DNA of 64,000 nucleotides from Mesorhizobium ciceri WSM4083 (GTDB lineage Bacteria > Pseudomonadota > Alphaproteobacteria > Rhizobiales > Rhizobiaceae): assembly GCF_000519305.1 (NCBI RefSeq), contig NZ_JAFG01000003.1, positions 248,181 through 312,180 on the forward strand. The letters run 5' to 3'. Of the stretch, positions 20,400-28,121 are shown piece after piece. Numbering within the stretch: position 1 is the first letter of the stretch; each line of letters begins with the position of its first letter. Position numbers and translations under genes: made by a program. The notes under the pieces are model-generated. The model was not told where the DNA came from and did no database searches. It saw only the letters and a list, made by a program, of their open reading frames with translations.

Positions 20400-21406
20400 C
20401 AGGCGGTTTCCCTTATCTGCCTTGTGTCGTTGGAAGGATCGGCGATCAAGAGGCGCCGGTCGCGGCCAAGCCAGAGTTTGACGGTGAGCCTGGCCTCGTT
20501 GCCGCCGCGTGGCTCGAATTCCTGGCTGTCTTCAAGATCGAGGCCGGCTTCCGAAAACCAGTCGGCGATCTGCCGGTCGGAAAAGCCAAGCCGCATATGC
20601 GCGTGCTCCTCGCGCAGGAATTCCAGCGCATGCGGCGCGAAATCGACGATGATCAGGCGCCCTGCCGGACGCAAAAGCCGCGCCGCCTCGTGGATGGCGC
20701 GGGCGGGATCGTCGAGATAGTGCAGCACCTGATGGATGGTGACGAGATCGAAGGCATCGCGCTCGACCGGCGGCGCGAAGATGTCGCCCTGCCGAACCTG
20801 CGCGTTTGAAACGCCGGCCTTGTCGAGATTGGCCCGCGCCACAGTCAGCATCTCGCGCGACATGTCGATGCCGACACCGCGCCGATAGAGCGGCGAGAAG
20901 ATTTCGAGCAGCCGCCCGGTGCCGGTGCCAAGATCGAGCATCGACTGGAACGGCCGCTTGCCGACCAGTTTCAGCATTGCGGCTTCGACGGCGCGGTCCG
21001 GCACATGCAGCGAGCGGATATGGTCCCAGCTTGCCGCATTCACGGAAAAATACGCGACCGCCCGGTCCTGCCGCTTGCGCTTGACCGATGCCAGACGCTC
21101 AAGGTCGCGCTCGACCTGCGGATCGGCGCCGCGAATGCCGGAAACCAGCCCCATGACGAAGTCCCGCGCGGAATCCGCATCCGACAGGCGGAAGAAGGCC
21201 CACGACCCCTCCTGGTAGCGGCCGATCAGTCCGGCCTCCAGAAGCAGCTTCAGGTGTCGCGAAACGCGCGGCTGCGACTGGCCGAGAATTTCGGTAAGAT
21301 CGGAAACGGTGAGGTCACCGCGCGACAGAAGTGCCAGTATGCGCAATCGGCTGGATTCGGCCGCCGCCTTTAACGTATCCACCATAGTGTCGAGCGAGAC
21401 ATGCAT
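20399..21406 (-). CDS. ArsR-family regulator fused to a SAM-dependent methyltransferase domain
   Basis: The 335-residue protein has an ArsR-type winged helix-turn-helix (about 8-90, with L-G-Q-S-Q-P-R-V-S-R-H-L-K as recognition region) joined to a class I methyltransferase domain (about 115-310, motif I L-D-L-G-T-G-T-G-R-L). ArsR-methyltransferase fusions often sit with metF or other methyl-cycle genes in alphaproteobacteria and are thought to sense S-adenosylhomocysteine or SAM. Here the stop codon overlaps the metF start. No Cys pair for metal sensing is seen in the DNA-binding helix. Whether the methyltransferase fold still catalyses or only binds ligand is unknown. Confidence 0.87.
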   Translation of the reverse strand: MHVSLDTMVDTLKAAAESSRLRILALLSRGDLTVSDLTEILGQSQPRVSRHLKLLLEAGLIGRYQEGSWAFFRLSDADSARDFVMGLVSGIRGADPQVERDLERLASVKRKRQDRAVAYFSVNAASWDHIRSLHVPDRAVEAAMLKLVGKRPFQSMLDLGTGTGRLLEIFSPLYRRGVGIDMSREMLTVARANLDKAGVSNAQVRQGDIFAPPVERDAFDLVTIHQVLHYLDDPARAIHEAARLLRPAGRLIIVDFAPHALEFLREEHAHMRLGFSDRQIADWFSEAGLDLEDSQEFEPRGGNEARLTVKLWLGRDRRLLIADPSNDTRQIRETA

Positions 21407-21429
21407 CAGCGTATTCTCTTTGAAAAGAT

Positions 21430-21445
21430 ATAAACATATGTTTAT
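21430..21445. promoter_or_regulatory. Palindromic operator upstream of the ArsR-methyltransferase/metF operon
   Basis: ATAAACATATGTTTAT is a perfect 16-base palindrome located 24 bases before the regulator's start codon. It also lies within the 122-base gap to the divergent trmO gene. Being AT-rich in a GC-rich region and symmetric, it is the best candidate for the binding site of the ArsR-type regulator and for repression of metF. Confidence 0.7.
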
Positions 21446-21528
21446 GTCGATTTTCGAGACCTTGCAAGCGCAATGTCGCTTGCGGACAAGAAAATGCCGT
21501 TTGTGTGGCGCTTTAAGAGACGTGGACC

Positions 21529-22068
21529 ATGACTGAAACGTGTGAGATGTTCGAGGCGCGCGACGGCGAGCAGAGGCTGGAGAACGATCCGACCTTGATG
21601 CCGCCTGATGGCGGGATCGTCTTCATCGGCCGCATTGCCTCGCCATGGACGACGCGCGAAACCTGCCCGAAGAACATGCGCGCAGCGCGCGAGACCGGGC
21701 AGAAGGCGGTGCTGACCGTCGACGCAGCTTACCGAAGTGGCCTGCAGGGGCTGGAGCGCGCCAGCCACGTCATCATCCTGTCCTGGCTGCATCATGCGCC
21801 GCGGGACCTGATTGTGCAGAAACCGCGCCATGCGGCTGAAGCGAAAGGCGTATTTTCGCTGCGCTCCCCTGCCCGCCCCAACCCCATCGGGCTGCATGTG
21901 GCCAGGCTCATCGGGCTTGACCAACACACCGGCCGCATCGACCTCGACGCCATCGATGTGCTCGATGGCACGCCGGTCATCGACATCAAGCCTTATTTCG
22001 CCTCGACCGACGCTATTGTTGAGGCGACCATCGAAGGGCGCGACGAGCCCGATCGGATTCGGCGATGA
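21529..22068 (+). CDS. trmO: tRNA (N6-threonylcarbamoyladenosine(37)-N6)-methyltransferase TrmO (TsaA/YaeB family)
   Basis: The 179-residue protein has the compact beta-barrel family motifs I-G-R-I-A-S-P-W (33-40), the signature F-S-L-R-S-P-A-R-P-N-P-I-G-L-H-V, and D-G-T-P-V-I-D-I-K-P-Y-F. TrmO uses SAM to methylate t6A37 in some tRNAs. It is divergent from the ArsR-methyltransferase gene and its stop overlaps the next gene's start (ATGA). Confidence 0.9.
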   Translation: MTETCEMFEARDGEQRLENDPTLMPPDGGIVFIGRIASPWTTRETCPKNMRAARETGQKAVLTVDAAYRSGLQGLERASHVIILSWLHHAPRDLIVQKPRHAAEAKGVFSLRSPARPNPIGLHVARLIGLDQHTGRIDLDAIDVLDGTPVIDIKPYFASTDAIVEATIEGRDEPDRIRR

Positions 22069-22379
22069 CAGCGCCGACCGGCCGCCGCCGCGCCATCGCC
22101 AAGGCGCTGACGGCACTTCTGCCGCTGGCGCCCTACGCCGACATTGAGAAGATCCGCAGCGACGCCGGCGCGGTCCACATGAAGACCTTGCCGCCGGGCA
22201 TCGCCGTATGGCTGGCGACCATTGCCCATATCCGCCACATGCACACCGATTACGAGAAACTGCTGAGCGAGGGCTATGACCGCGACTCGGCACGTTTCTT
22301 CGTCATCGAGCAGACCAACATCGTGCTCACCCGCTGGCGCGCAACCCGCCTGCTCGACGCGGATGACGAGGAGGAATGA
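22065..22379 (+). CDS. DUF2293 domain protein
   Basis: The 104-residue protein matches the DUF2293 pattern: an N-terminal R-R-A-I-A-K-A-L segment, L-P-L-A-P-Y-A-D, a central H-I-R-H-M-H-T-D-Y motif and the closing G-Y-D-R-D-S-A-R-F-F-V. The function of the family is unknown. Conserved His, Asp and Arg residues could suggest nucleic acid or metal binding, but this is not shown. Overlap with trmO (ATGA) makes it part of the same operon. Confidence 0.8.
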   Translation: MTAPTGRRRAIAKALTALLPLAPYADIEKIRSDAGAVHMKTLPPGIAVWLATIAHIRHMHTDYEKLLSEGYDRDSARFFVIEQTNIVLTRWRATRLLDADDEEE

Positions 22380-22385
22380 CCACGG

Positions 22386-22888
22386 CTACTTCCGCTTTAG
22401 CACTGCGACCGCATTGTAGGGCTGGCCGTCGGCGTGGCCGACCCAGGTCCAGGACAGATTTCCCTTGTAAAATCTGACGGTGATGTTGCCGCCATCGATG
22501 CACTTGTCCTGACCGTAGGTGATGCTCTCGTGGATTGCGCCGAAATGTCGTCCCTGGACATTTGCGATAGGGATCCGCCGCAGCCGAGCGACGGATAGTC
22601 GATCGACGCGCTGCCATCGTTGATGGTCATGGCGATCGCCCAGTCGGCGCCGGTATCGCCAGCCGGACTCTGGTGGCCGTTGCCGAGCCAGGTGCCGCTC
22701 AGCGACGGCACGTTCACCGCACAAGGCAGGTTCTGGAAGATCGGTGTCAATTCGCTGCCGGTTTTCTCGCAACGATAGGTCTGGCCGCCCTGGCACAATT
22801 CCTCGCCTTCGCGCGCGCACTGGGCGCTGGCTTCGCCCGCAGCGGCGAACATCATCATTGCCGCTGTGACGGCCCCAAGCCTGCCCAT
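22386..22888 (-). pseudogene. Frameshifted secreted small protein
   Basis: Two overlapping minus-strand frames together make one protein. The 5' part has a signal peptide (cleavage near A-S-A-Q, residue 23), a Cys-rich segment and D-Y-P-S-L-G-C-G-G-S-L. The 3' part, in another frame, continues I-T-Y-G-Q-D-K-C-I-D-G-G-N and ends V-A-V-L-K-R-K. The change of frame falls near 22555-22575. The 3' frame is well conserved in style and stops at a natural place, so the gene was recently intact or contains a sequencing error. Function unknown; it would be a small exported protein. Confidence 0.7.
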
Positions 22889-23039
22889 CTTCCCCTCCCG
22901 TTCAGAGCGCGCAATCTAAGGCAATTCCGATCCAATGTATCGGCGAGATCGTCATCGAGGCCGAACCGGCACCGGGCGGGTGGCTCTATGCCTTCTGCCC
23001 AGCGCCGCTAGCCTCTCGCCTGCGTGACAGGAGGCCCCG

Positions 23040-24005
23040 ATGAGCCGGACAATGGCAACACAGGACGAGAAGCAACTGCCCGTGGTTGGCGACCGCCATG
23101 TCGACCCGCACTCCTATCCCGAGGGGGTCGCTTTCCTCGACGGCCAATACCTGCCGATGTCGCAGGCCAAGATCTCGGTGCTGGACTGGGGTTTTCTGCA
23201 TTCCGACGCAACCTACGACACCGTGCATGTCTGGAACGGCCGCTTCTTCCGCCTCGATTTGCATCTCGACCGCTTCTTCGACGGGCTGGAAAAGCTGCGC
23301 ATGACCATCCCCTTCGACCGCGACGGCGTGGCCGAAATCCTGCACAATTGCGTGGCGCTGTCGGGTCATCGCGCCGCCTATGTCGAAATGCTGTGCACGC
23401 GCGGCGCCTCGCCGACCTTCAGCCGCGACCCGCGCCAGGCGGTCAACCGCTTCATGGCGTTCGCCGTGCCGTTCGGCTCGGTCGCCAATGCCGAGCAATT
23501 GCAGCGCGGCCTGCGGGTCGCCATCAGCGACAAGGTGCGCATTCCGCCGGCCTCGATCGACCCGGCGATCAAGAACTACCACTGGCTCGATCTGGTGCGC
23601 GGTCTCTACGACGCCTATGACCGCGGCGCCGAGACCGCGCTCATTCTCGACTTCAACGGCAATGTCGCCGAAGGCCCGGGCTTCAACGTCTTCTGCGTCA
23701 GGGATGGCAAACTGTCGACGCCTTCCATCGGTGTGCTGCCCGGCATCACCCGCCGCACTGTCTTTGACCTGTGCGCAGAAGAAGGTCTTGCCGCCACCGC
23801 GACCGATGTCAGCGTCACCGCATTGCGCGAGGCCGACGAGGTGTTCATCACCTCGACGGCGGGCGGCATCATGCCGGTGACGGAGATCGACGGCGCGGCG
23901 ATCGCCAACGGCAAGGTCGGACCGATCACCAGCCGGCTGATGGCGCGCTACTGGCAAAAGCATGATGACCCGGCCTGGTCGTCTCAGGTGAATTATCCCC
24001 GATAA
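23040..24005 (+). CDS. Class IV (fold-type IV) PLP aminotransferase
   Basis: The 321-residue protein belongs to the branched-chain / D-amino acid aminotransferase fold. The cofactor lysine is Lys178 in A-I-K-N-Y-H-W, with E-G-P-G-F-N-V-F and T-S-T-A-G-G-I-M-P further on. The segment S-D-A-T-Y-D-T-V-H-V-W-N-G-R-F-F-R-L resembles R-selective amine transaminases more than typical BCAT or D-amino acid enzymes, as judged from memory of those sequences. The substrate is therefore open: a keto acid with an amine, D-amino acid or branched amino acid. AGGAGG lies just before the ATG. The next gene is an SDR. Confidence 0.82.
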   Translation: MSRTMATQDEKQLPVVGDRHVDPHSYPEGVAFLDGQYLPMSQAKISVLDWGFLHSDATYDTVHVWNGRFFRLDLHLDRFFDGLEKLRMTIPFDRDGVAEILHNCVALSGHRAAYVEMLCTRGASPTFSRDPRQAVNRFMAFAVPFGSVANAEQLQRGLRVAISDKVRIPPASIDPAIKNYHWLDLVRGLYDAYDRGAETALILDFNGNVAEGPGFNVFCVRDGKLSTPSIGVLPGITRRTVFDLCAEEGLAATATDVSVTALREADEVFITSTAGGIMPVTEIDGAAIANGKVGPITSRLMARYWQKHDDPAWSSQVNYPR

Positions 24006-24135
24006 TTCAGGCGTCTTTTTCAAAAGATTCCCGTCACCTCTGGAAAATCAGAGGATGGACCGTATATGCCTGAAAGCGGAGAAGCCTCCGCTTTCACTAG
24101 AAAATCACGCCCGCAGGGGCAAGGACTCCAAGATC

Positions 24136-24981
24136 ATGACATCAAAGGTTTGGTTCATCACCGGATCGTCGAAGGGCTTTGGCCGCGTCTGGGCCGAGGC
24201 CGCACTCGCACGCGGCGACAGCGTCGCGGCGACCGCCCGCGATGCCGGCACGCTCGCCGATCTCGTCGAGAAATACGGCGACAGGATTGCCGCGATAAAG
24301 CTCGACGTCACCGACAAGAAAGCCGTCGATGCCGCTGTCGCCGAGGCGCACAAGCGTTTTGGCCGACTCGACGTCGTCATCAACAATGCCGGCTACGGCC
24401 ATTTCGGCGCCATCGAGGAGGTCAGCGAACAAGAAGCTCGCGACCAGATCGAAACCAATGTCTTCGGCGCGCTGTGGGTCACTCAGGCCGCACTGCCGAT
24501 CATGCGGGCGCAGCGTTCCGGCCACATCATCCAGATTTCGTCGATCGGCGGCGTCAATGCCTTTGCCTCGCTCGGCCTCTACCACGCCTCGAAATGGGCG
24601 CTGGAGGCCTTCAGCCAGTCGCTGAGCATCGAGGTCGCGGAATTCGGCATCCATGTGACGCTGGTCGAACCGGGTGGCTTCTCCACCGACTGGGCCGGCC
24701 CGTCGGCCAAGATCTCTCAGCCGATCGAGGCCTATGCGCCCGCCCGTGCGAAGATGGCAGAGCGCCGCGCCAATTCCGTTGCCGGCGATCCAGAGGCCAC
24801 CGGTCCGGCGATGCTGGCCATTGTCGATGCGGCCGAGCCACCGCTCAGGGTGTTCTTCGGCGACGGCGGCCTGCCGATGATACGCCAGGAATACGCCAAC
24901 CGACTCGCCACATGGGACAAGTGGGACCACGTTTCCGTTATGGCGCAAGGCGCCAAGAAGAACCGCAAAGCTAACGCCTAG
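24136..24981 (+). CDS. Classical short-chain dehydrogenase/reductase
   Basis: The 281-residue SDR has T-G-S-S-K-G-F-G (9-16) for NAD(P) binding, N-N-A-G (83-86), and the catalytic Tyr149-x-x-x-Lys153 in Y-H-A-S-K. It would act in the cytoplasm on an alcohol or ketone. The first codon is set at 24136, where the Rossmann strand K-V-W-F-I-T-G begins; an upstream ATG at 24055 adds residues that do not look like protein. It follows the aminotransferase in the same direction after 130 bases, so joint function is possible but not shown. Confidence 0.88.
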   Translation: MTSKVWFITGSSKGFGRVWAEAALARGDSVAATARDAGTLADLVEKYGDRIAAIKLDVTDKKAVDAAVAEAHKRFGRLDVVINNAGYGHFGAIEEVSEQEARDQIETNVFGALWVTQAALPIMRAQRSGHIIQISSIGGVNAFASLGLYHASKWALEAFSQSLSIEVAEFGIHVTLVEPGGFSTDWAGPSAKISQPIEAYAPARAKMAERRANSVAGDPEATGPAMLAIVDAAEPPLRVFFGDGGLPMIRQEYANRLATWDKWDHVSVMAQGAKKNRKANA

Positions 24982-25037
24982 TGAGCTTGGCTACGCCGCC
25001 ACGGCGGCTTAGCCCCTGCCCTCTGGTTGCCGCACAG

Positions 25038-25655
25038 CTATGCCGAATAGATCCACTGCTCCGGCACGCGCACCGAGATTTCTTCGCCGTCCCTGACCGT
25101 TCCCGGCTTCTCGACCCAGGCGACGACGCCGCGCAGCCGCTTCGCCGCTTTTGGGAACAACAGCGCGCCGGCTTCGACGTCGGCCATTCCAGCGTTTTCG
25201 GCGATCGACCGGCCGGCGATGCGGCAAGGTCCGTTCTGTGCGTCGACCTTGATGGTGACGCCGCCCTTGAAGAACAGCAGCGTGCCGGCCGGCAGCATGG
25301 AGAGGTTCGGCACCCCTTCGATCACAAGATTGGCGCCGATCCACTCCGGCCTGATCTCGGCCAGGCCCATGCGTTGGGCAACAACCGCCAGTTCGTCCGC
25401 TGCCACTATGGACAATTGCCGTTCGTTGCGCATTTCGGTGCCGCGCGGATACCAGGGCTCGCGCCCGCCCGAGCGGCGTGTCTGTCCGGCATGAAAATCG
25501 CCTGCTATGCCATCGAAATCCAGCAGCAATTCGTCCACCGGGCGCGTCTGAAAATGATCCGCCGGCGCCACGTAAAGCGCTGCCGCCTTGGCGGCAAGCT
25601 TTCGCGCGGGGATGATTTCAACCGGCTTTTCAGCCTCGGGGAAGAGGTCAAGCAT
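25038..25655 (-). CDS. MOSC domain protein
   Basis: The 205-residue protein matches the MOSC (molybdenum cofactor sulfurase C-terminal) fold, with G-D-F-H-A-G-Q-T-R-R near 48-58, R-N-E-R-Q-L-S-I-V-A and I-G-A-N-L-V-I-E-G. Standalone MOSC proteins bind or modify molybdenum cofactor or take part in N-hydroxylated base and sulfur transfer. The usual conserved cysteine is present in G-P-C-R-I-A-G-R. The start at 25655 follows AAGGAA. The gene ends a minus-strand pair with the TetR regulator four bases away. Confidence 0.83.
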   Translation of the reverse strand: MLDLFPEAEKPVEIIPARKLAAKAAALYVAPADHFQTRPVDELLLDFDGIAGDFHAGQTRRSGGREPWYPRGTEMRNERQLSIVAADELAVVAQRMGLAEIRPEWIGANLVIEGVPNLSMLPAGTLLFFKGGVTIKVDAQNGPCRIAGRSIAENAGMADVEAGALLFPKAAKRLRGVVAWVEKPGTVRDGEEISVRVPEQWIYSA

Positions 25656-25659
25656 AGCG

Positions 25660-26298
25660 TCATTCCTTGGATGCCGCTTGGTTTTGCCCTTCGGCAGGCA
25701 AGGCCGCAAGAGTCGTTTGGGCCAAAACGCGCAACTCTTCGACCGAAGCACCGTCCCGCGCCTGGATCGACATGCCGTTCATGACGCCAGCAAGGTATTT
25801 AGCGAAGCCGTCGACCGAGAGGTCCGCCGGCAGGTCGCCCACCACCCTGCCCCTGGCCAACCGGTCTGCGATCGCCGCTTCACTCGCCTTGCGATAGGTT
25901 CTGAGTTCATCGGCAATGGCTTGCGCCTGTGGCGAGGCTGCCAGCGCGCCGCTGACGAACAGACAGCCGCCAGGCTTGCCGGGTCGGGAATATGCTTCCG
26001 CCGCACCGAGCAGCAATCGCCGGATCGCCTCCCGCGTCGAAACCGGTGCGCTCAGCGCTTCCAGCGCAAAGCCAATCTCGGTCTCGTGGTAGCGCTTCAG
26101 CGCCTTGCGGAACAAAGTCTCCTTGTCGGTGAAGGCGTTGTAGATCTGCGGCGGCGTCAGCCCCATCGCCTCGCGCAGCATGGCCAGCGACGTCGCCTCA
26201 TAACCATGCTCCCAGAACAGATGCATCGCCGCATCCAGCGCCCGGTCGGGGTCGAAAGCGCGCGGCCGGCCGCCGCGAGGCTTTTCCAAATTATCCAT
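25660..26298 (-). CDS. TetR/AcrR-family transcriptional regulator
   Basis: The 212-residue protein has an N-terminal TetR helix-turn-helix (about 10-60, with R-G-G-R-P-R-A-F-D-P-D-R-A-L-D-A-A and M-G-L-T-P-P-Q-I-Y-N-A-F) and a longer C-terminal ligand domain of the TetR_C_16/YxaF-like kind with G-G-C-L-F-V-S-G. It is divergent from a tautomerase gene and likely controls it and the MOSC gene. The first codon is 26298, where the HTH lead-in begins; the frame extends further upstream without sense. Two GATACGAAAC repeats lie in the shared promoter region. Confidence 0.87.
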   Translation of the reverse strand: MDNLEKPRGGRPRAFDPDRALDAAMHLFWEHGYEATSLAMLREAMGLTPPQIYNAFTDKETLFRKALKRYHETEIGFALEALSAPVSTREAIRRLLLGAAEAYSRPGKPGGCLFVSGALAASPQAQAIADELRTYRKASEAAIADRLARGRVVGDLPADLSVDGFAKYLAGVMNGMSIQARDGASVEELRVLAQTTLAALPAEGQNQAASKE

Positions 26299-26305
26299 AG
26301 CGATC

Positions 26306-26360
26306 GATACGAAACCTATTGACTCACCTTCTCTATGTAGCGTAACAATTGATACGAAAC
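26306..26360. promoter_or_regulatory. Paired GATACGAAAC repeats in the TetR/tautomerase divergent promoter
   Basis: GATACGAAAC occurs at 26306-26315 and 26351-26360 in the same orientation, 45 bases apart. One copy lies near the TetR start and the other lies toward the tautomerase gene. Such direct copies in a divergent region are candidates for operator half-sites of the adjacent TetR regulator. Confidence 0.5.
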
Positions 26361-26423
26361 ATGGCAAGCCGGAAGATATGTCCGGCGGAAAGCCCATGGA
26401 GAACCAGCAAGATGGAGAGCCAA

Positions 26424-26846
26424 ATGCCAATTACAGTGACAGCACCGGAAGGCGTACTGACCCCGACGGGTGAGCGCGAGATCCTGCCGCGTCTCAGCGC
26501 CGCCCTCATAGAAGCCTCCGGCGCCACCGGCAATTCGTTCTTCACCGCAATCGTCGGCGGCACGGTCCACATCTTGCCGCCTCACCACGTCTATGCGGGC
26601 GGCGCCAATCGGCCTGTCGTCATGGTGGAATTGAAATTGCCCAACATCGGACTTGGCTCGGTCGAAGCCCGCAAGACCTTCATCACCGCAGCCGCAGGGA
26701 TTGTTGCAGAACTCTGCGTGCCGGGGCACCGGCCTGAGAACACCTGGATCAACATCGTCAACACGCCCGACGGTGGCTGGGGCATCGGTGACAGGCAATA
26801 TTCAGGCGAAGCGCTCATCGCCGCCGCGACCGCCGCCGCGCACTGA
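26424..26846 (+). CDS. Tautomerase-family protein
   Basis: The start at 26424 places a proline directly after the methionine (M-P-I-T-V), the catalytic Pro1 of 4-oxalocrotonate tautomerase / MIF-fold enzymes. GGAGAG lies six bases upstream. The product of 140 residues is about twice the smallest family form, consistent with two beta-alpha-beta units in one chain (about 1-60 and 65-125). These enzymes catalyse keto-enol tautomerisation or related chemistry. It is divergent from the TetR gene and followed by a VOC-family gene, so a small detoxification or aromatic metabolism set is possible. Confidence 0.82.
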   Translation: MPITVTAPEGVLTPTGEREILPRLSAALIEASGATGNSFFTAIVGGTVHILPPHHVYAGGANRPVVMVELKLPNIGLGSVEARKTFITAAAGIVAELCVPGHRPENTWINIVNTPDGGWGIGDRQYSGEALIAAATAAAH

Positions 26847-26876
26847 CTTGGCCGCTCAATGACAGGAAGCGAACCG

Positions 26877-27275
26877 ATGCGGCTCTCCCCTTCGCTGTTC
26901 TTCACCACCAATTGCGAGCCCGCACTGGCCTTCTACGAACAGTGCGGCCTTGGCCGGGCAACGATCCTGCTGCGCTGGGGCGACAATGACATGCCGGTGC
27001 GGACCGAAGCCATGCGCGGAAAGATCCTGCATGCGCGGTTCGAAGGCTCCGGCGTGCTGTTTCATGCCTCCGACAATGACGATGCGGAGCCGATGAAAGG
27101 CTCCGCCATGATGCTGGAGTTCGACGACCTGGCCGCCATGCGGGAGCTTTTCGGCAAGATGAGTTCAGGCGGCCGCATCACCGTACCCCTGGCGCGGCAG
27201 GTTTGGGGAACCAGCTTCGGCATGCTCGTCGACGCCTTCGGCGTGCAGTGGATGTTCAGCTGTTCCAGGGAATAG
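26877..27275 (+). CDS. VOC-family (glyoxalase/PhnB-like) protein
   Basis: The 132-residue protein from the chosen start (ATG at 26877 after AGGAAG) has the VOC beta-alpha-beta-beta-beta layout: R-L-S-P-S-L-F-F-T-T-N-C then A-L-A-F-Y-E-Q-C-G-L, and a C-terminal W-G-T-S-F-G-M-L-V-D-A-F-G-V-Q-W-M motif typical of the PhnB-like subfamily. These proteins often bind metal and small ligands, but catalytic function varies. It may be cotranscribed with the tautomerase upstream. Confidence 0.8.
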   Translation: MRLSPSLFFTTNCEPALAFYEQCGLGRATILLRWGDNDMPVRTEAMRGKILHARFEGSGVLFHASDNDDAEPMKGSAMMLEFDDLAAMRELFGKMSSGGRITVPLARQVWGTSFGMLVDAFGVQWMFSCSRE

Positions 27276-27389
27276 GCCCGCGGATCACGATCTTCTTACC
27301 AGGAATGGAGCCCGTCCGGCGTCGCGCCGCATTGCCGCCGCGCTGTGCCGGTTTCATGGTGATATCAGGACAGCTTGCGGAGGCTGATC

Positions 27390-27956
27390 ATGCGACCTGT
27401 GACGGCAATCACGTTGCTTTGGTTGATCTGGGCAGGAAGCTGGGCGGTCGCCGCTTTGTGGTCCGACCCTGCCCAGAAGCGCGCCGGATTGAAGGCGGAG
27501 GCCCGCTATCGGGGTCTCTGGCTGGCCGGGGCGGTGCTGCTGTTCATTCCGGCGCACGGCTATGAAGGCCGGCTCAGGCTGTGGATGCCTGATCTCCCCG
27601 AAGCCTGGATCTGTGTCGCCCTGATCGCCATCGGCATCGCCTTTGCCTGGTGGGCGCGCCTGCATCTCGGCAGGCTGTGGTCGGGCACCATCACCGCCAA
27701 GGCCGGGCACCGTGTCGTCAACACCGGCCCGTATGGCCTTGTCCGGCATCCGATCTACACTGGATTGCTGCTGGCGATCCTCGCCACCATGGCGGCCAAG
27801 GGCACCGTCTGGGGCATAGCCGGAACCGCCCTGCTCATCATCGGCATCGTGACCAAGGCAAGACTGGAAGAAAGCTTCCTGCGCGGCGAACTGGGCAGCG
27901 CCTATGACGACTATGCCAGGCGCGTGCCGATGCTGGTGCCGTTCGCACCAGCCTGA
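27390..27956 (+). CDS. Isoprenylcysteine carboxyl methyltransferase-family (ICMT-like) membrane protein
   Basis: The 188-residue protein has four or five membrane segments and the conserved ICMT-type C-terminal motif with G-P-Y-G-L-V-R-H-P-I-Y-T-G-L (about 114-127) and E-E-S-F-L near 161-165. It is a SAM-dependent methyltransferase fold in the membrane; bacterial members methylate unknown, often lipid-like substrates. GGAGG lies six bases before the ATG at 27390, which supports this start. Confidence 0.82.
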   Translation: MRPVTAITLLWLIWAGSWAVAALWSDPAQKRAGLKAEARYRGLWLAGAVLLFIPAHGYEGRLRLWMPDLPEAWICVALIAIGIAFAWWARLHLGRLWSGTITAKAGHRVVNTGPYGLVRHPIYTGLLLAILATMAAKGTVWGIAGTALLIIGIVTKARLEESFLRGELGSAYDDYARRVPMLVPFAPA

Positions 27957-27992
27957 CGCAACAAGATGTGTTGAGCGCCAAGGTGTGTTGAG

Positions 27993-28111
27993 ATTCAGGT
28001 CAGGCCGAGTCGAGAGTGGTGGATTCCGAGAACCGGAACGGAGCGTACTTTTGGGTACGTGAGTACCGGAAGCGCAGGAAGCTGCCATTCGCAGGCCGGC
28101 CTCACCTGAAT
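27993..28111. repeat. Structured intergenic element with a closing stem, possible RNA
   Basis: ATTCAGGT and AGGCCG (27993-28007) pair with CGGCCT and ACCTGAAT (28097-28111), forming a 15-base stem with one mismatch that closes about 119 bases. Inside, GCGTAC and GTACG pair around a short loop and flank repeated ACCGGAA units. The closed design and lack of a frame suggest a structured repeat or small RNA. It lies between the convergent ends of the ICMT and KAS III genes. Confidence 0.55.
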
Positions 28112-28121
28112 ATCGACATAC

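Noticed and set aside
19140..21528. SAM riboswitch near the methionine genes
   Set aside because: No recognisable SAM-II or SAM-V type core was found around metF, the ArsR-methyltransferase gene or the two PLP enzyme genes; only the palindromic operator stands out.
28020..28060. A GGAAC motif as EcfG promoter before the KAS III region
   Set aside because: The sequence 16 bases downstream reads TACG, not CGTT, and it points away from the adjacent gene.
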